Part shown: in pieces, positions 16,851 through 25,755 of the stretch
How the letters are laid out: every line of letters starts with the position of its first letter
Numbering within the stretch: position 1 is the stretch's first letter
From: Deltaproteobacteria bacterium
GTDB taxonomy: Bacteria; Myxococcota_A; UBA9160; SZUA-336
Direction: 5' to 3'
Length of the DNA: 64,000 nucleotides
Assembly (NCBI GenBank): GCA_029261925.1
Contig: JAJDAJ010000073.1
Location: 1-64,000 of the forward strand
The notes under the pieces: model-generated
What the model saw: only the letters and a program-made list of their open reading frames with translations
What the model was told of the DNA's origin: nothing
Databases searched by the model: none
Translations under genes and position numbers: made by a program

Positions 16851-18944
16851 ATGTTCAAATACCTGTCCCTGCTCAGCATCTTGCTGGCGGGCTCGCTCAT
16901 CTCAGGCTCGGCCCGCGCCGGGGCGTTCGCCTGCCCGGCCCCGCTGGACTGCGCGGCCTTCCCGAGCGGCTGCATCGAGACCCGCTACGGACTCCACCAG
17001 CCCGATTCGCTCCTGAAGGAGGCCGATCCGCTGCTCGTCGACAAGGTCGACCGGGGCGATCCCGGCGCCGCGCTACTGACCAGCAGCGACTTCGGCGGGA
17101 CCTTCGCCTACAACCGCGGGAACGGCCGGCCCGGCTGCGACCCGGTCGGCAACGAGGTCGCCTGCGAGTGCGGCGGCGAGGACGGGCACATCGCCATCTT
17201 CGGCACCTTCATCGTGCAGGAGCTCGCCGGCTGCGACCCCTTCGATCCCGGCAGCGAGGGCTGGGGCACGGGCGGCGGTGACGGCTGCCCGGCGGTCATC
17301 ATCAATCCCTTCACCGCGGGCGGGCGCCCCGAGCACTTCTTCACCGAGGCGCGCGTGATCGCCTCGCAGCCGATCATCGGCTTCGACCCGATGACCGGGC
17401 CCATCACCACGCAGCTCCACATCTCGGTCGCCTCGCAGGGCTCGAACTGCGGCGCCGGACGGCGCATGGACAACCCCGATCCCGCCGCCGCGGCCGACTC
17501 CACGCGCATCCAGTGGGACTTCCTGGGCACCCCGGGCGGGACGGACAGCTTCATCTGCTGCAACAGCCCGGACGCGCCCCTGAACATCTGCAGCACGATC
17601 GCCGGGATCGGCGTGCCGCGCTACCCGGCAGTGCCGTCGCTGGCCGGATTCGGCGGGCCCTACGGCGACTTCCCCGACTGGGTCTTCGCCGGCGGGCGCA
17701 TGACGAACTGGGAGACCGACACCAACCACATCCTGCCCAACCAGCGGTACGGCGTCTGCGAGAGCACGCGCGACATTCCCTGCGACTGCGGCGAGGGCTC
17801 GGCTTGCCTCGGCGCGCAGATCGTGACCGCCGACAACCCCTGCCCCAACCTCGACGCCGATCCGGGCACCGCCGGCATCCAGCCCGACGCCTGCGACCTG
17901 GACGATTTCGTGTGCGCCGTCAATCGCGACACCGCGTGCAGCTGCAGCGACTACTCGTGCTACCCGGTACAGGCCAACACCTGCGCCACGTTCTGCCCGA
18001 ACGCAGGCGCCGGACCCACGGCCTGCACCACGGATGACGACTGCGTGTTCGGATCCTGCAGCGAGCTGAACGACCCGACCTGCGACAACCCCTGCCCCGC
18101 GATCGGCGAGCGCTGCGACCTGCGGGAGATCGGCTGGCGCCTGTCCGCCGAGACGCGGCTGGACCCGGACGGCACCTCGACCCCTGCGGACCCCACGGAC
18201 GACGGCGATCCGAACCCGAATGTCTGCGCAAACACGCTGTACCAGTATCGCGGCTTCCCCGAGGAGTTCTGCACGCTCAGCGTGCTGTACGACGTGAACG
18301 GCGATCCGGGTCCCGACTGCTCGACCCTCAACTACCGGGTTCACTTCCGCCCCGACGAGGACTGCAACGGCGTGGACGACACGGCCGAGGGGGCGAACCC
18401 GCCTGGCGACCTGTGCCCGTTGTTCACCGAGACCAACCTGCTCGGGGATGCCGACGGCAACGGCCGCGGCGATTCCTGCGAGTGCGGTGACGCCAACCGG
18501 GACGGCTTCGTCAACGTGACGGACATCCTCACGGTCAACGACCTGATCTTCAACGATCCGGGCGCGGGCACCGGCTGGGCCGAGTCGAACGACCCGTTCT
18601 TCCCGTCGAAGGGCTACAAGCGCCTCTGGGTGCCGCTGGCGGACGCCACCAACAACCCGACCGAGGACTCGACCCCGGGCAACCCCAGCGACCCGAACTT
18701 CCTGTGGGACACGGGCGGGGACGTGAACGTGTCCGACATCCTGAAGATCAACGGGCAGATCTTCGAGGTCGCGCAGAGCAGCTGCTCCCGCTATCCGATC
18801 TGCGGCGACGGATCCGTCGACGTCGGCAACTCGGAAGGGTGCGACGACGGCGACAACGCGTCGGGCGATGGCTGCGACAACGCCTGCGAGGTCGAGTTCG
18901 GCTTCACCTGCTCGGGTCAGCCGAGCGTCTGCACGCCGAACTAG
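16851..18944 (+). CDS. secreted cysteine-rich protein with dockerin-like loops and DUF4215 repeat (paralogue B)
   Basis: A 697-residue paralogue of the protein at 12068, collinear over its whole length, including the blocks TRYGLHQPDSLLKEADPLL, FGTFIVQELAGCDP, ICCNSPDAPLNICSTI and PRYPAVPSLAGFGGPYG. The signal peptide ends SARAGA near residue 25. Dockerin-like loops are DANRDGFVNVTDILTVNDLI near 543 and GGDVNVSDILKINGQIF near 622, and a DUF4215 repeat (CGDGSVDVGNSEGCDDGDN) forms the last 45 residues. A short proline/aspartate insertion (DPDGTSTPADPTDDGDPN, near 440) distinguishes it from paralogue A. GGAGGGA lies just before the ATG. Role unknown; probably extracellular or surface-bound with the TonB receptor between the two copies. 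Confidence 0.85.
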   Translation: MFKYLSLLSILLAGSLISGSARAGAFACPAPLDCAAFPSGCIETRYGLHQPDSLLKEADPLLVDKVDRGDPGAALLTSSDFGGTFAYNRGNGRPGCDPVGNEVACECGGEDGHIAIFGTFIVQELAGCDPFDPGSEGWGTGGGDGCPAVIINPFTAGGRPEHFFTEARVIASQPIIGFDPMTGPITTQLHISVASQGSNCGAGRRMDNPDPAAAADSTRIQWDFLGTPGGTDSFICCNSPDAPLNICSTIAGIGVPRYPAVPSLAGFGGPYGDFPDWVFAGGRMTNWETDTNHILPNQRYGVCESTRDIPCDCGEGSACLGAQIVTADNPCPNLDADPGTAGIQPDACDLDDFVCAVNRDTACSCSDYSCYPVQANTCATFCPNAGAGPTACTTDDDCVFGSCSELNDPTCDNPCPAIGERCDLREIGWRLSAETRLDPDGTSTPADPTDDGDPNPNVCANTLYQYRGFPEEFCTLSVLYDVNGDPGPDCSTLNYRVHFRPDEDCNGVDDTAEGANPPGDLCPLFTETNLLGDADGNGRGDSCECGDANRDGFVNVTDILTVNDLIFNDPGAGTGWAESNDPFFPSKGYKRLWVPLADATNNPTEDSTPGNPSDPNFLWDTGGDVNVSDILKINGQIFEVAQSSCSRYPICGDGSVDVGNSEGCDDGDNASGDGCDNACEVEFGFTCSGQPSVCTPN

Positions 18945-18967
18945 TTCGCGCGCAGTCGAGTAATCCC

Positions 18968-19001
18968 GAGGGGGTCGGCGCTACCGCGCGTCGGCCCCCT
19001 C
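18968..19001 (+). terminator. rho-independent terminator after secreted paralogue B
   Basis: A 14-bp stem (GAGGGGGTCGGCGC against GCGTCGGCCCCCTC, two G-U pairs) around a 6-nt loop, followed by TTCTGTTCC, lies 23 bp after the stop. It matches the position and style of the terminator after paralogue A. Confidence 0.7.
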
Positions 19002-19034
19002 TTCTGTTCCTGGCTCCGGCCGGCTGACGCCCGC

Positions 19035-19820
19035 TCAGCTCACCGGCGGCACGCCCGTCAGGTTGCACTCCGAGATCAGCCCACCGTCGATCACGATCGC
19101 CTGGGCGGTGATCGCGCTCGACTCGTCGCTCGCCAGGAAGAGGACCAGGCTCGCGACCTCCTCGGGCTCGATGATGCGCCCGAGCGCGTGCTTCTCGGCC
19201 GTCTGCTCGCGGGTGGTCAGCCCGATCGAGAGCACGCCCTCGAACATCGGCGTGTCCACCACGCCGGGGCAGATGGCGTTGACGCGGATGCCGCGGCGGC
19301 CGTACTCCAGCGCCGCGGTGCGGGTCAGGTTGATCAGCCCCGCCTTGGCGGTGCAGTAGGGTGCGACCCCGGGACTCGCCCGGAGCCCGTAGATCGACGA
19401 GGTGCTGATGATCGAGCCCCCGCCCTGCTCGAGCATGTGCGGGATCGCCGCCTGCATGCCGTAGAGCGCCGCCGAGAGCATCACGCGCAGGCTGCGGTCC
19501 CACGCATCGAGATCCAGGTCGGCCACGTAGCCGCCGCTGCTGGTGGCGGCGTTGTTGAACAGCACGTCGATGCGGCCGTGATCGCGCACGCAGGTCTCGA
19601 CGGCGGCGCGCACCTCGTCGGGGGCCCCGACGTCGCAGCGCACGAAGCGGGCGCGCCCACCGGCGTCGTCGAGCTCGCGCACGAGCTCCTTGCCGCGCGC
19701 CTCGTCGATGTCGGCACAGACGACCGCGGCGCCCTCGGCCACGAAGCGGCGCAGCGTGGCGCTGCCGATGCCCCCGCTGCCGCCGGTGACCAGCGCCGCC
19801 TTGCCCTCGAGCCTGCCCAT
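19035..19820 (-). CDS. SDR family NAD(P)-dependent oxidoreductase
   Basis: A classical short-chain dehydrogenase of 261 residues. The cofactor motif TGGSGGIG is at residues 12-19, CADIDE after beta-2 suggests NAD(H) preference, FNNAA is at 88-92, the catalytic serine is near 141, and Y155xxxK159 appears in YCTAK. VIDGG and the typical Gly-rich C-terminus are present. It should oxidise or reduce a hydroxyl/keto group on a small or steroid-like substrate. A GGAGGG ribosome site precedes the ATG. It is a single gene, convergent with the secreted island terminator and 95 bp after the cytochrome gene in the same direction. Confidence 0.88.
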   Translation of the reverse strand: MGRLEGKAALVTGGSGGIGSATLRRFVAEGAAVVCADIDEARGKELVRELDDAGGRARFVRCDVGAPDEVRAAVETCVRDHGRIDVLFNNAATSSGGYVADLDLDAWDRSLRVMLSAALYGMQAAIPHMLEQGGGSIISTSSIYGLRASPGVAPYCTAKAGLINLTRTAALEYGRRGIRVNAICPGVVDTPMFEGVLSIGLTTREQTAEKHALGRIIEPEEVASLVLFLASDESSAITAQAIVIDGGLISECNLTGVPPVS

Positions 19821-19915
19821 GCCGCGCCCTCCGTGGTGCTGGGGCCGGAGCCTCCCGCGAATGCGGCACGGCGGTCAAGCAGCTCGCGGCCCGGCGCGGT
19901 GCCGGGAAGGCGGCC

Positions 19916-21208
19916 CTACGAGCCGGAGTACGCCGGGTCCTCGGCGAGGGAGCGCACGAAGGCCATCACGTCCTGGATCTGCTCGTCGCTGAGCACGGCG
20001 CCCCACGAGGTCATCATCGGGGACTTTCCGACCGCACCGCCGCCCCCCGCGATCACCCGGTACAGGTGCTCGTTCGAGAGCTCGTTCATGTACGCGCCGT
20101 CGTTGTGGTGAGCCGGCTTGGGGTTCATGCTCGCGGCCATCGGGCCGTCGCCGGCGCCCCGGGTGCCGTGGCAGCTGGCGCAGTAGTCCACGTAGAGCTT
20201 CTGACCGGTCTCTGCGTCGCCCAGCACCAGGTTCTCGGGCACGGCCAGGCCGGAGGCGGCCGGCGGCTCCGCGGATCCGTCGTCGGCCGGGCGGCCCGAG
20301 AAGTAGGCCAGCACGTCGTCGAGGGGGTCCGCGAGCGCCGACTCGATCTCGGGGCGCGTGGCCACGCGCTGCAGCTCGCCCGAGAAGCCGTTCCAGGCCC
20401 CGGAGCGGCGCATGCGCATGTTGGCGTTGACCAGCGCGGCGTGGGGCGCCGCCGAGGTCCGGGCCGCCCCGAGCGCCGCGTGCTCGGCGAGCAGCGCCTC
20501 CAGGCGCTCCCCGGCCCGCTCCGCCGACGCCGCGTCACGGGCGGTGGCCAGGATCTGGGCCGCCCGGTCCAGGAAGACCGTGGACGACTCCGACAGGGCA
20601 TAGCCGTGGCGATCGGCCAGCTCGAACACCAGGCTGTTGCGGGCCGCGTTCAGCAGCCGGCGCGCCACCGGCGGGCTGTGGACCCCGGGGACGTGGAACT
20701 CGTGGGGCTGGGCGCTGACCAGGTGCTGGAGCCGGCCCCGGAAGTGCTCCTCGATCACGAGCAGGGAGCTGTGGAGCTGGGCCGTGACCGCCGGATCACG
20801 GCCGATCCGCTGCAGGCTGGCCGTCAGCTCGCGCCAGTCGGCACTGGCCTCCAGGAGCCGCCGCGCCCGCCCCAGCTCGGCGGCATCGGCCGCCGGCCGC
20901 ACCACCAGCGCCGGGCTCTGCGGCAGCAGCCGGTCGGCCGCCTTCATGACGGCCAGGCGCGCCGCCGCTGCGGTCTCGACGTCGTGGATGGGGGCCAGGA
21001 CCCGGGCCAGACGGGCCACGTGATTGGCCGAGGAGGTGCTGAGGCCGCGATCCGCCGTCAGGGCGATCTCGTGGGTGAGCGCCTCGCGCATGGCGTCGAC
21101 GAGCGCCTCGGTCGCCTGCGCCTCGATGGCGCGGACCGGAGCGGCACCGAGCGCCAGCACCACGATCCCCGCGAGTCCGAGCATTCCCCTGCGAACACGA
21201 TCTGCCAC
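19916..21208 (-). CDS. exported monohaem c-type cytochrome with a large unknown N-terminal domain
   Basis: A 430-residue exported protein starting at GTG with GGAGG six bases upstream. A signal sequence (LGLAGIVVLALGAAPVRA) ends near residue 27. About 300 residues of helical, alanine-rich sequence of unknown function follow; it may bind a membrane or partner. The C-terminal cytochrome c domain has one haem site, CASCH, near residue 342, and a likely methionine ligand in SPMMTSWGAVL near 393. It should pass electrons in the periplasm, for example from an oxidase or dehydrogenase. The large N-terminal domain is unusual: single-haem cytochromes are normally about 100 residues. Confidence 0.82.
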   Translation of the reverse strand: MADRVRRGMLGLAGIVVLALGAAPVRAIEAQATEALVDAMREALTHEIALTADRGLSTSSANHVARLARVLAPIHDVETAAAARLAVMKAADRLLPQSPALVVRPAADAAELGRARRLLEASADWRELTASLQRIGRDPAVTAQLHSSLLVIEEHFRGRLQHLVSAQPHEFHVPGVHSPPVARRLLNAARNSLVFELADRHGYALSESSTVFLDRAAQILATARDAASAERAGERLEALLAEHAALGAARTSAAPHAALVNANMRMRRSGAWNGFSGELQRVATRPEIESALADPLDDVLAYFSGRPADDGSAEPPAASGLAVPENLVLGDAETGQKLYVDYCASCHGTRGAGDGPMAASMNPKPAHHNDGAYMNELSNEHLYRVIAGGGGAVGKSPMMTSWGAVLSDEQIQDVMAFVRSLAEDPAYSGS

Positions 21209-21400
21209 GACGTCCTCCCACCATCATCCGCCCCGGCGACCCGGTCCGGGGACGTTCGGTGGCGGATATTAGTGCACCCTCCGCGTTTCGCTCCCCACCT
21301 GCGCAGCCGCGGGTCCGGGGGGCCGGCGCTGCCCCTGCTGCGGCCCAGGTGCCGCCGGGCTGCGCCCCGCGCCGGGGCCGGGAGCGCGCTCGAGATCGTG

Positions 21401-21406
21401 TAAGAT
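21401..21406 (+). promoter_or_regulatory. TAAGAT -10 box for the amidohydrolase at 21463
   Basis: TAAGAT stands out in GC-rich DNA 56 bp before the ATG. Unlike the leaderless cases it leaves room for a 5' leader carrying the GGAGG ribosome site. A -35 match is not obvious. Confidence 0.35.
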
Positions 21407-21462
21407 CGCTATCGTTTCGCAGCCGCCCCCGCCGAGACGGCGGGCCGGATTCCGGAGGACCC

Positions 21463-22632
21463 ATGGCCGAGCCCACCCGCAAGTTCGAGATCGTCTCCGC
21501 TGACGGACACACGATGGAGCCCCCGTACATGTGGGAGCGCTTCCTTCCGAAGCGCTTTCACGCGCAGATGCCGAAGCTCGTGAAGGACCCCGACGGGGGC
21601 GACGCCTGGGAGCTGGTGCCGGGTCAGCCCGTGATGCCGATCGGCCTGGTCACCAACGCCGGGGAGTGGGGCAAGCGCTACGAGGACAACTCCTGGTTCG
21701 GCGAGTCGTACGACACCATCCGCCAGGGCGCGTTCGACGGCAAGGCGCGCCTGGACGAGCAGAACATCGACGGCGTGGACGCCGAGGTCCTCTACCCCTC
21801 GCAGCGGACCATGGCGGCATTCATGGCGCAGCCCAACGACGAGTATCACCTGGCGGGCGTGGACGCCTACAACCAGTGGATGTGGGAGGACTTCTCCGCG
21901 GCGGATCGCCGGCGCCTGATCGGCCTGTACCAGATGCCCGGCGTGGACATCGACAGCTCGGTGAAGCGCCTGCGCGAGGCCAAGAAGCTCGGCGCACGCG
22001 GCGTGATCATCTCGGCGCTGCCGTCGGGCAACCGCGAGCTCTCCGCCGACGACGACCCGTTCTGGGCGGCGGCCGAGGAAGAGCAGCTGCCGATCCACAT
22101 CCACGTCGGCCTGAAGCACGCCGGCATGGCCGAGATCAACGAGGAGCGCAAGGTCCGCACCGACGACCACGAGGTCCGCTTCGCGGTGCCGAACCTGCAG
22201 CTGATGGGCGGCGCGGTCGCCGAGTTCTCCGGCATGTTCGCGCGGATGATCTACTCGGGCATGTTCGATCGCTTCCCGGGCCTGCAGATGGTCATGGCCG
22301 AGTGCGGCGCGGGCTGGATCCCGCACTGCGTCGAGCACATGGATGATCACTGGTGGCGCAACCGCGTCTGGACCGGCTCCACGCTCCAGCACCTGCCGAG
22401 CTACTACTGGCAGAACAACTGGAAGGCGACCTACATCCGCGAGCCCTTCGCCGTGCAGAACCGCCACTGGTTCGGCGTGAACAACATGATGTGGGCCAAC
22501 GACTACCCGCACCATCGCCACGACTGGCCCTACAGCCGGCGCGTGATCGAGGAGAGCATGGCGGGCGTCGAGCCGACCGAGAAGTACCGCATGATCTGCG
22601 GCAACGCGGTCGACCTGTACCACCTGGAGTAG
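21463..22632 (+). CDS. amidohydrolase family 2 protein
   Basis: A 389-residue metal-dependent hydrolase or decarboxylase of the ACMSD/LigW group. The metal site opens with VSADGHTMEPP (about residues 10-20), followed by IHIHVGLKHAG near 215, MAECGAGWIPHCVEH near 280 and NDYPHHRHDWPYS near 345 with the conserved aspartate. GGAGG lies 5 bases before the ATG. It stands alone between the cytochrome gene (divergent) and the paired acyl-CoA dehydrogenases (convergent). It is a paralogue of the genes at 5895 and 39033. Substrate unknown, possibly a carboxylated cyclic intermediate. Confidence 0.86.
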   Translation: MAEPTRKFEIVSADGHTMEPPYMWERFLPKRFHAQMPKLVKDPDGGDAWELVPGQPVMPIGLVTNAGEWGKRYEDNSWFGESYDTIRQGAFDGKARLDEQNIDGVDAEVLYPSQRTMAAFMAQPNDEYHLAGVDAYNQWMWEDFSAADRRRLIGLYQMPGVDIDSSVKRLREAKKLGARGVIISALPSGNRELSADDDPFWAAAEEEQLPIHIHVGLKHAGMAEINEERKVRTDDHEVRFAVPNLQLMGGAVAEFSGMFARMIYSGMFDRFPGLQMVMAECGAGWIPHCVEHMDDHWWRNRVWTGSTLQHLPSYYWQNNWKATYIREPFAVQNRHWFGVNNMMWANDYPHHRHDWPYSRRVIEESMAGVEPTEKYRMICGNAVDLYHLE

Positions 22633-22686
22633 CGCACCACCGGGGCCGACCCGGCCCCTGCCCCTGGACATCGCGACCGCCCGGTG

Positions 22687-22778
22687 GCCGGATCCGATCC
22701 GGCTGCCGGGCGCTTCGTGCAGGAGGCCACGGCGGGCGCGAGCCCGCGGGCCGCGGCCCGCGGCCCGCGGCCCGCGGC
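22687..22778. repeat. intergenic palindrome and four-copy 7-bp tandem repeat
   Basis: Between the convergent genes ending at 22632 and 22787 there is the 17-bp palindrome GCCGGATCCGATCCGGC (22687-22703) and then four perfect copies of CCGCGGC (22751-22778). The tandem is self-complementary and may be slippage-prone or act in transcription termination of both genes. No other feature is seen in the 154-bp gap. Confidence 0.65.
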
Positions 22779-22786
22779 GGGGAGAC

Positions 22787-23908
22787 CTAGAGCGCCGAGA
22801 CGATCGCGTCGCGGTGGTGGCGGGCGTCGCCGAGGTTGAATTCCCAGTGCTTCGCGCGGCGCGTGAAGAGCTGGAGGTCGTTCTCGAGCATGAAGCCGTG
22901 ACCGGCCTGCACCTCGTGCGCCTGGCGGACCATGTGCTGGGCCGCCGCGCGCGCGCGGGCGTTGGCGATCGCGAGCTGCCGGGCGTAGGGCCGGCCGCTG
23001 TCGATCAGCCAGGCCGCCTGGCGCGCGAGGAGCGTGCAGAGATGCACGTCGATCGCGATGTCGGAGCAGAGGTACTGGACCGCCTGGAAGCGACCGATCG
23101 GCTGCCCGAACTGCTCGCGGTCCAGCGCGTACTGCACCGCGATCTCGAGCACCGCCTCGCCTCCGCCGATGATCTCGGCGCACTGCAGCAGCGATGCGCG
23201 GTCGAGCACCGGCCCGAGCGCCGCGGCACCGCGATCGCGCTCACCGACGATCGCGTCGGCGCCGGCGCGCGCGCCGTCGAGGGTCACCGCGAAGAGCGGG
23301 TAGGCCCCGATGTTGGGCAGCCGCTCGATCGAGACCCCCGCCGCCCCCGGCTCGAGCAGGAAGAGCGTCACACCGTCGGGGCCGTCACCGGTGCGTGCGG
23401 AGACCAGGAGCTCGGCCGCGTGATCGGCATAGGGCACCAGGATCTTGCTGCCGTCGAGCCGGAAGCCCGCGCCGTCCGGGCGGGCCTGGAGCTCCACCGC
23501 GCCGGCGCCGTGGGCGCCGTCGGCCTCGATCAGCGCCGGTGCCACCAGGCACTCGCCGCGGGCGATCGCGGGCAGCAGGCGCTGCTGCTGGGCGTCGTTG
23601 CCCGCGCTCAGCAGGGTCTCGCCGGCGATCACCGCCGTCGAGAGATGCGGCGTGGTCGCGAGCGCCCGGCCCATCTCGATGTAGATCACGAAGAGGTCGG
23701 CCAGGCTGCCGCCGGCTCCCCCGAGGCGCTCGGGAAAGGTCAGACCGACCCAGTCCAGCCCCGCCATCGCGGCCCAAAGCTCCGGGGAGTAGCCGAGCTC
23801 GGTCTCCTCGAGCTGACGCACGCGGGTGCGGGGCATCTGCGCCGCGAAGAACTCGCGTGCCGTCTGCGCGATCAGATCCTGCTGCTGCTCGAAGTCGAAG
23901 TCGATCAT
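22787..23908 (-). CDS. acyl-CoA dehydrogenase (second subunit of a pair)
   Basis: A 373-residue FAD enzyme of the acyl-CoA dehydrogenase family. It has LTFPERLGGAGGSLADLFVI near residue 57, a flavin-domain ASLLQCAEIIGGGEAVLEIA near 235, YALDREQFGQPIGRFQAVQY near 262, and a terminal HEVQAGHGFMLENDLQLF with RRAK near 345. It introduces the alpha-beta double bond in an acyl-CoA and reduces ETF. It begins 4 bp after the preceding dehydrogenase gene, the arrangement seen for heterotetrameric FadE pairs acting on steroid side chains or rings. The ATG at 23908 starts MIDFDFEQQQDLI. No ETF genes are present in the window. Confidence 0.87.
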   Translation of the reverse strand: MIDFDFEQQQDLIAQTAREFFAAQMPRTRVRQLEETELGYSPELWAAMAGLDWVGLTFPERLGGAGGSLADLFVIYIEMGRALATTPHLSTAVIAGETLLSAGNDAQQQRLLPAIARGECLVAPALIEADGAHGAGAVELQARPDGAGFRLDGSKILVPYADHAAELLVSARTGDGPDGVTLFLLEPGAAGVSIERLPNIGAYPLFAVTLDGARAGADAIVGERDRGAAALGPVLDRASLLQCAEIIGGGEAVLEIAVQYALDREQFGQPIGRFQAVQYLCSDIAIDVHLCTLLARQAAWLIDSGRPYARQLAIANARARAAAQHMVRQAHEVQAGHGFMLENDLQLFTRRAKHWEFNLGDARHHRDAIVSAL

Positions 23909-23912
23909 CGGA

Positions 23913-25076
23913 TCACCGGGGCAGGCCGAGGCCGCGCGTGGCCAGCACCATGCGCTTGACCTGCGAGGTGCCACCGGCGTGGTTGGCGTAGGACTGGCGG
24001 TACAGGGCCTCGATCTGCCCGTGCAGCGGCGCCCAGCGGCCCGGTCGGAGCTGCGAGAGCGGGCCCATGATCTCCTGGCAGATCTCCGAGAAGACCGGCC
24101 GGGTCTCCTTGGAGACCACGACGCCCAGGGCGCCGGCGAAGCGCGGCGGACGCTGGTGGTTGTGGTTGGACAGACCCTCGTAGGCCAGCACGCGCTGCTC
24201 CTCGGCCAGGATGGCCAGCTCGCCGAGCTGCTGGCGCACGACCGGATCCTCGATCATCGGCGCGCCACCCCGGACGGTCTTGCGGCAGTAGTCGACCAGC
24301 TCCTCGAGCGTGCGCTCGAAGTAGATGTGCTGCGCCCCGATCCCGCCGCCGTAGAAAGCGTTCATGATCAGGTGCCATCCCTGGCCGATGTCGCCGATGC
24401 GGTACTCGTCGGGGATGCGCACGTCGTCGAGGTAGGTGTGGTTCTGCCGCCCGCCCGCGAGGTTCCACAGCGGCGAGAGCGTGACGCCCTCGACGTTCAT
24501 CGGGACCATGAACATGGTGATCCCGCGGTGGCGCGAGGAGTCGGAGTCGCTGCGCGCGGCCGTGAACAGCCACTCGGCCCGGGTGCCCCAGGTCGTGTAG
24601 GTCTTCTGGCCGCTGACGATCCAGTCGTCTCCATCGCGCTTGGCCACGGTCGAGAGCGCGGCCAGGTCGGAGCCCGCCCCGGGCTCGCTCAGGCCCTCGG
24701 CGACGTGCACCTCCATGCTCGCGATCGGGGGCAGCCAGCTGCGGCACTGCTCGTCGGAGCCCCCTGCCAGGAGGGCGCCGGCCGCCAGACCCCAGCCGAT
24801 GGTGTTGACCACGGGAGCCTCGCGACGCTCGAGCTCCTCGCTCAGGATGAGCCGGTCGACCACCGGGCGGCCCAGCCCGCCGTACTTCTCGGGCCAGGTC
24901 AGGCCGATCCAGCCCTTCTTGCCCAGGCGACGCGTGAACTCGATCGCGAAATCCCAGAGCTCGTCGTCCTCCTCGAACTCGGTGTTGAACGCCTTGTCCG
25001 GCGGCAGCTCCGCATCCAGGAAGGCACGCACCTCCTCGCGCCAGGCATCCTGCTCCGGTGTGAACGTCAGGTCCAT
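23913..25076 (-). CDS. acyl-CoA dehydrogenase (first subunit of a pair)
   Basis: A 387-residue acyl-CoA dehydrogenase starting MDLTFTPEQDAWREEVRAFL. It keeps IGLTWPEKYGGLGRPVVDR near residue 66, EGLSEPGAGSDLAAL near 130, the flavin-binding YTTWGTRAEWLF near 160 and the terminal NHAGGTSQVKRMVLATR near 368 before GLGLPR. The ATG at 25076 is preferred to a GTG 9 bp upstream because GGAG lies at a workable distance and the family starts here. It is the first gene of a two-gene operon with the dehydrogenase 4 bp downstream; the two are likely subunits of one complex. The substrate class (long or cyclic acyl-CoA) is inference. Confidence 0.88.
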   Translation of the reverse strand: MDLTFTPEQDAWREEVRAFLDAELPPDKAFNTEFEEDDELWDFAIEFTRRLGKKGWIGLTWPEKYGGLGRPVVDRLILSEELERREAPVVNTIGWGLAAGALLAGGSDEQCRSWLPPIASMEVHVAEGLSEPGAGSDLAALSTVAKRDGDDWIVSGQKTYTTWGTRAEWLFTAARSDSDSSRHRGITMFMVPMNVEGVTLSPLWNLAGGRQNHTYLDDVRIPDEYRIGDIGQGWHLIMNAFYGGGIGAQHIYFERTLEELVDYCRKTVRGGAPMIEDPVVRQQLGELAILAEEQRVLAYEGLSNHNHQRPPRFAGALGVVVSKETRPVFSEICQEIMGPLSQLRPGRWAPLHGQIEALYRQSYANHAGGTSQVKRMVLATRGLGLPR

Positions 25077-25275
25077 GCTGGGCACTCCGCTGGCAACAGG
25101 GCAACGTAGAATGGGGTCATCGGGCCCCTACTCTACCCCAGCGCGAGCACGCCATGCTGACCTGCCCGGTACGCCGGACCCCGCCCACCGGACCCGCGAC
25201 CGGCCCGGCGCGGCGACGGCCCCCGGGCGCGCAGACACCCCGCGGGTCGCCGTGCACTCGCACCGCGGCGGCGCG

Positions 25276-25755
25276 ATGAAGCTGCCGCGGAGCACGGTCG
25301 AGGCACTGCTCGCGCGCCACCCCATCGCGCGCCTGGCCACCGTGGGGCGCGACGGGCAGCCGCACCTGGTACCCGTGGTCTTCGTCCATCGCGAGGGGGC
25401 GCTGTGGACTCCCGTCGACGCGAAGCCCAAGAGCGACCAGGAGCTGCGCCGCGTGCGCAACATCCGGGAGCACGGGCGGGCCAGCCTGCTGCTCGACGCC
25501 TACGAGCCCGACTGGGCGCAGCTGTGGTGGCTGCGGGTCGATGGCGAGGCCAGCGTCGTCGAGGATCGGCCCGCGACCGACCCGCTCCTGACCGAGGTCG
25601 TACGAGGACTGCGCGAGAAGTACCCGCAGTACGAGAGCGTGCCCGTCTTCCGCGACGCCCCGCAGCTGCTGCGGGTCACGACCGGCCGCGTCTCGAGCTG
25701 GTGCGCCGGGCCGCTCGCCGCCACGGCCGCGGCAGGTGGGGCGGAGCCGGCCTAG
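25276..25755 (+). CDS. PPOX-class, probably F420-dependent, protein (Rv0121-like)
   Basis: A 159-residue split-barrel flavin/deazaflavin-binding protein. IARLATVGRDGQPHLVPVVF (residues about 15-34) is the signature of the F420-type PPOX subgroup; VDAKPKSDQELRRVRNI near 53 and LWWLRVDGEASVVED near 83 continue the fold. It may reduce an unsaturated substrate or coenzyme with F420H2. The ATG at 25276 was chosen by family fit; a GTG at 25252 is possible. Its stop overlaps the convergent CDGSH gene stop in the four bases CTAG. The F420 requirement is inferred from family resemblance only. Confidence 0.75.
   Translation: MKLPRSTVEALLARHPIARLATVGRDGQPHLVPVVFVHREGALWTPVDAKPKSDQELRRVRNIREHGRASLLLDAYEPDWAQLWWLRVDGEASVVEDRPATDPLLTEVVRGLREKYPQYESVPVFRDAPQLLRVTTGRVSSWCAGPLAATAAAGGAEPA

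Noticed and set aside
12068-18944. Cellulosome-type scaffold assignment from the dockerin-like loops
   Set aside because: No cohesin domain is present in the window, the second loop is shortened in two proteins, and lone dockerins are common outside cellulosomes.
25154-25279. 42-codon frame ending in an ATGA overlap with the PPOX start
   Set aside because: Proline/arginine-rich shadow-like composition and no start signal at the correct distance.
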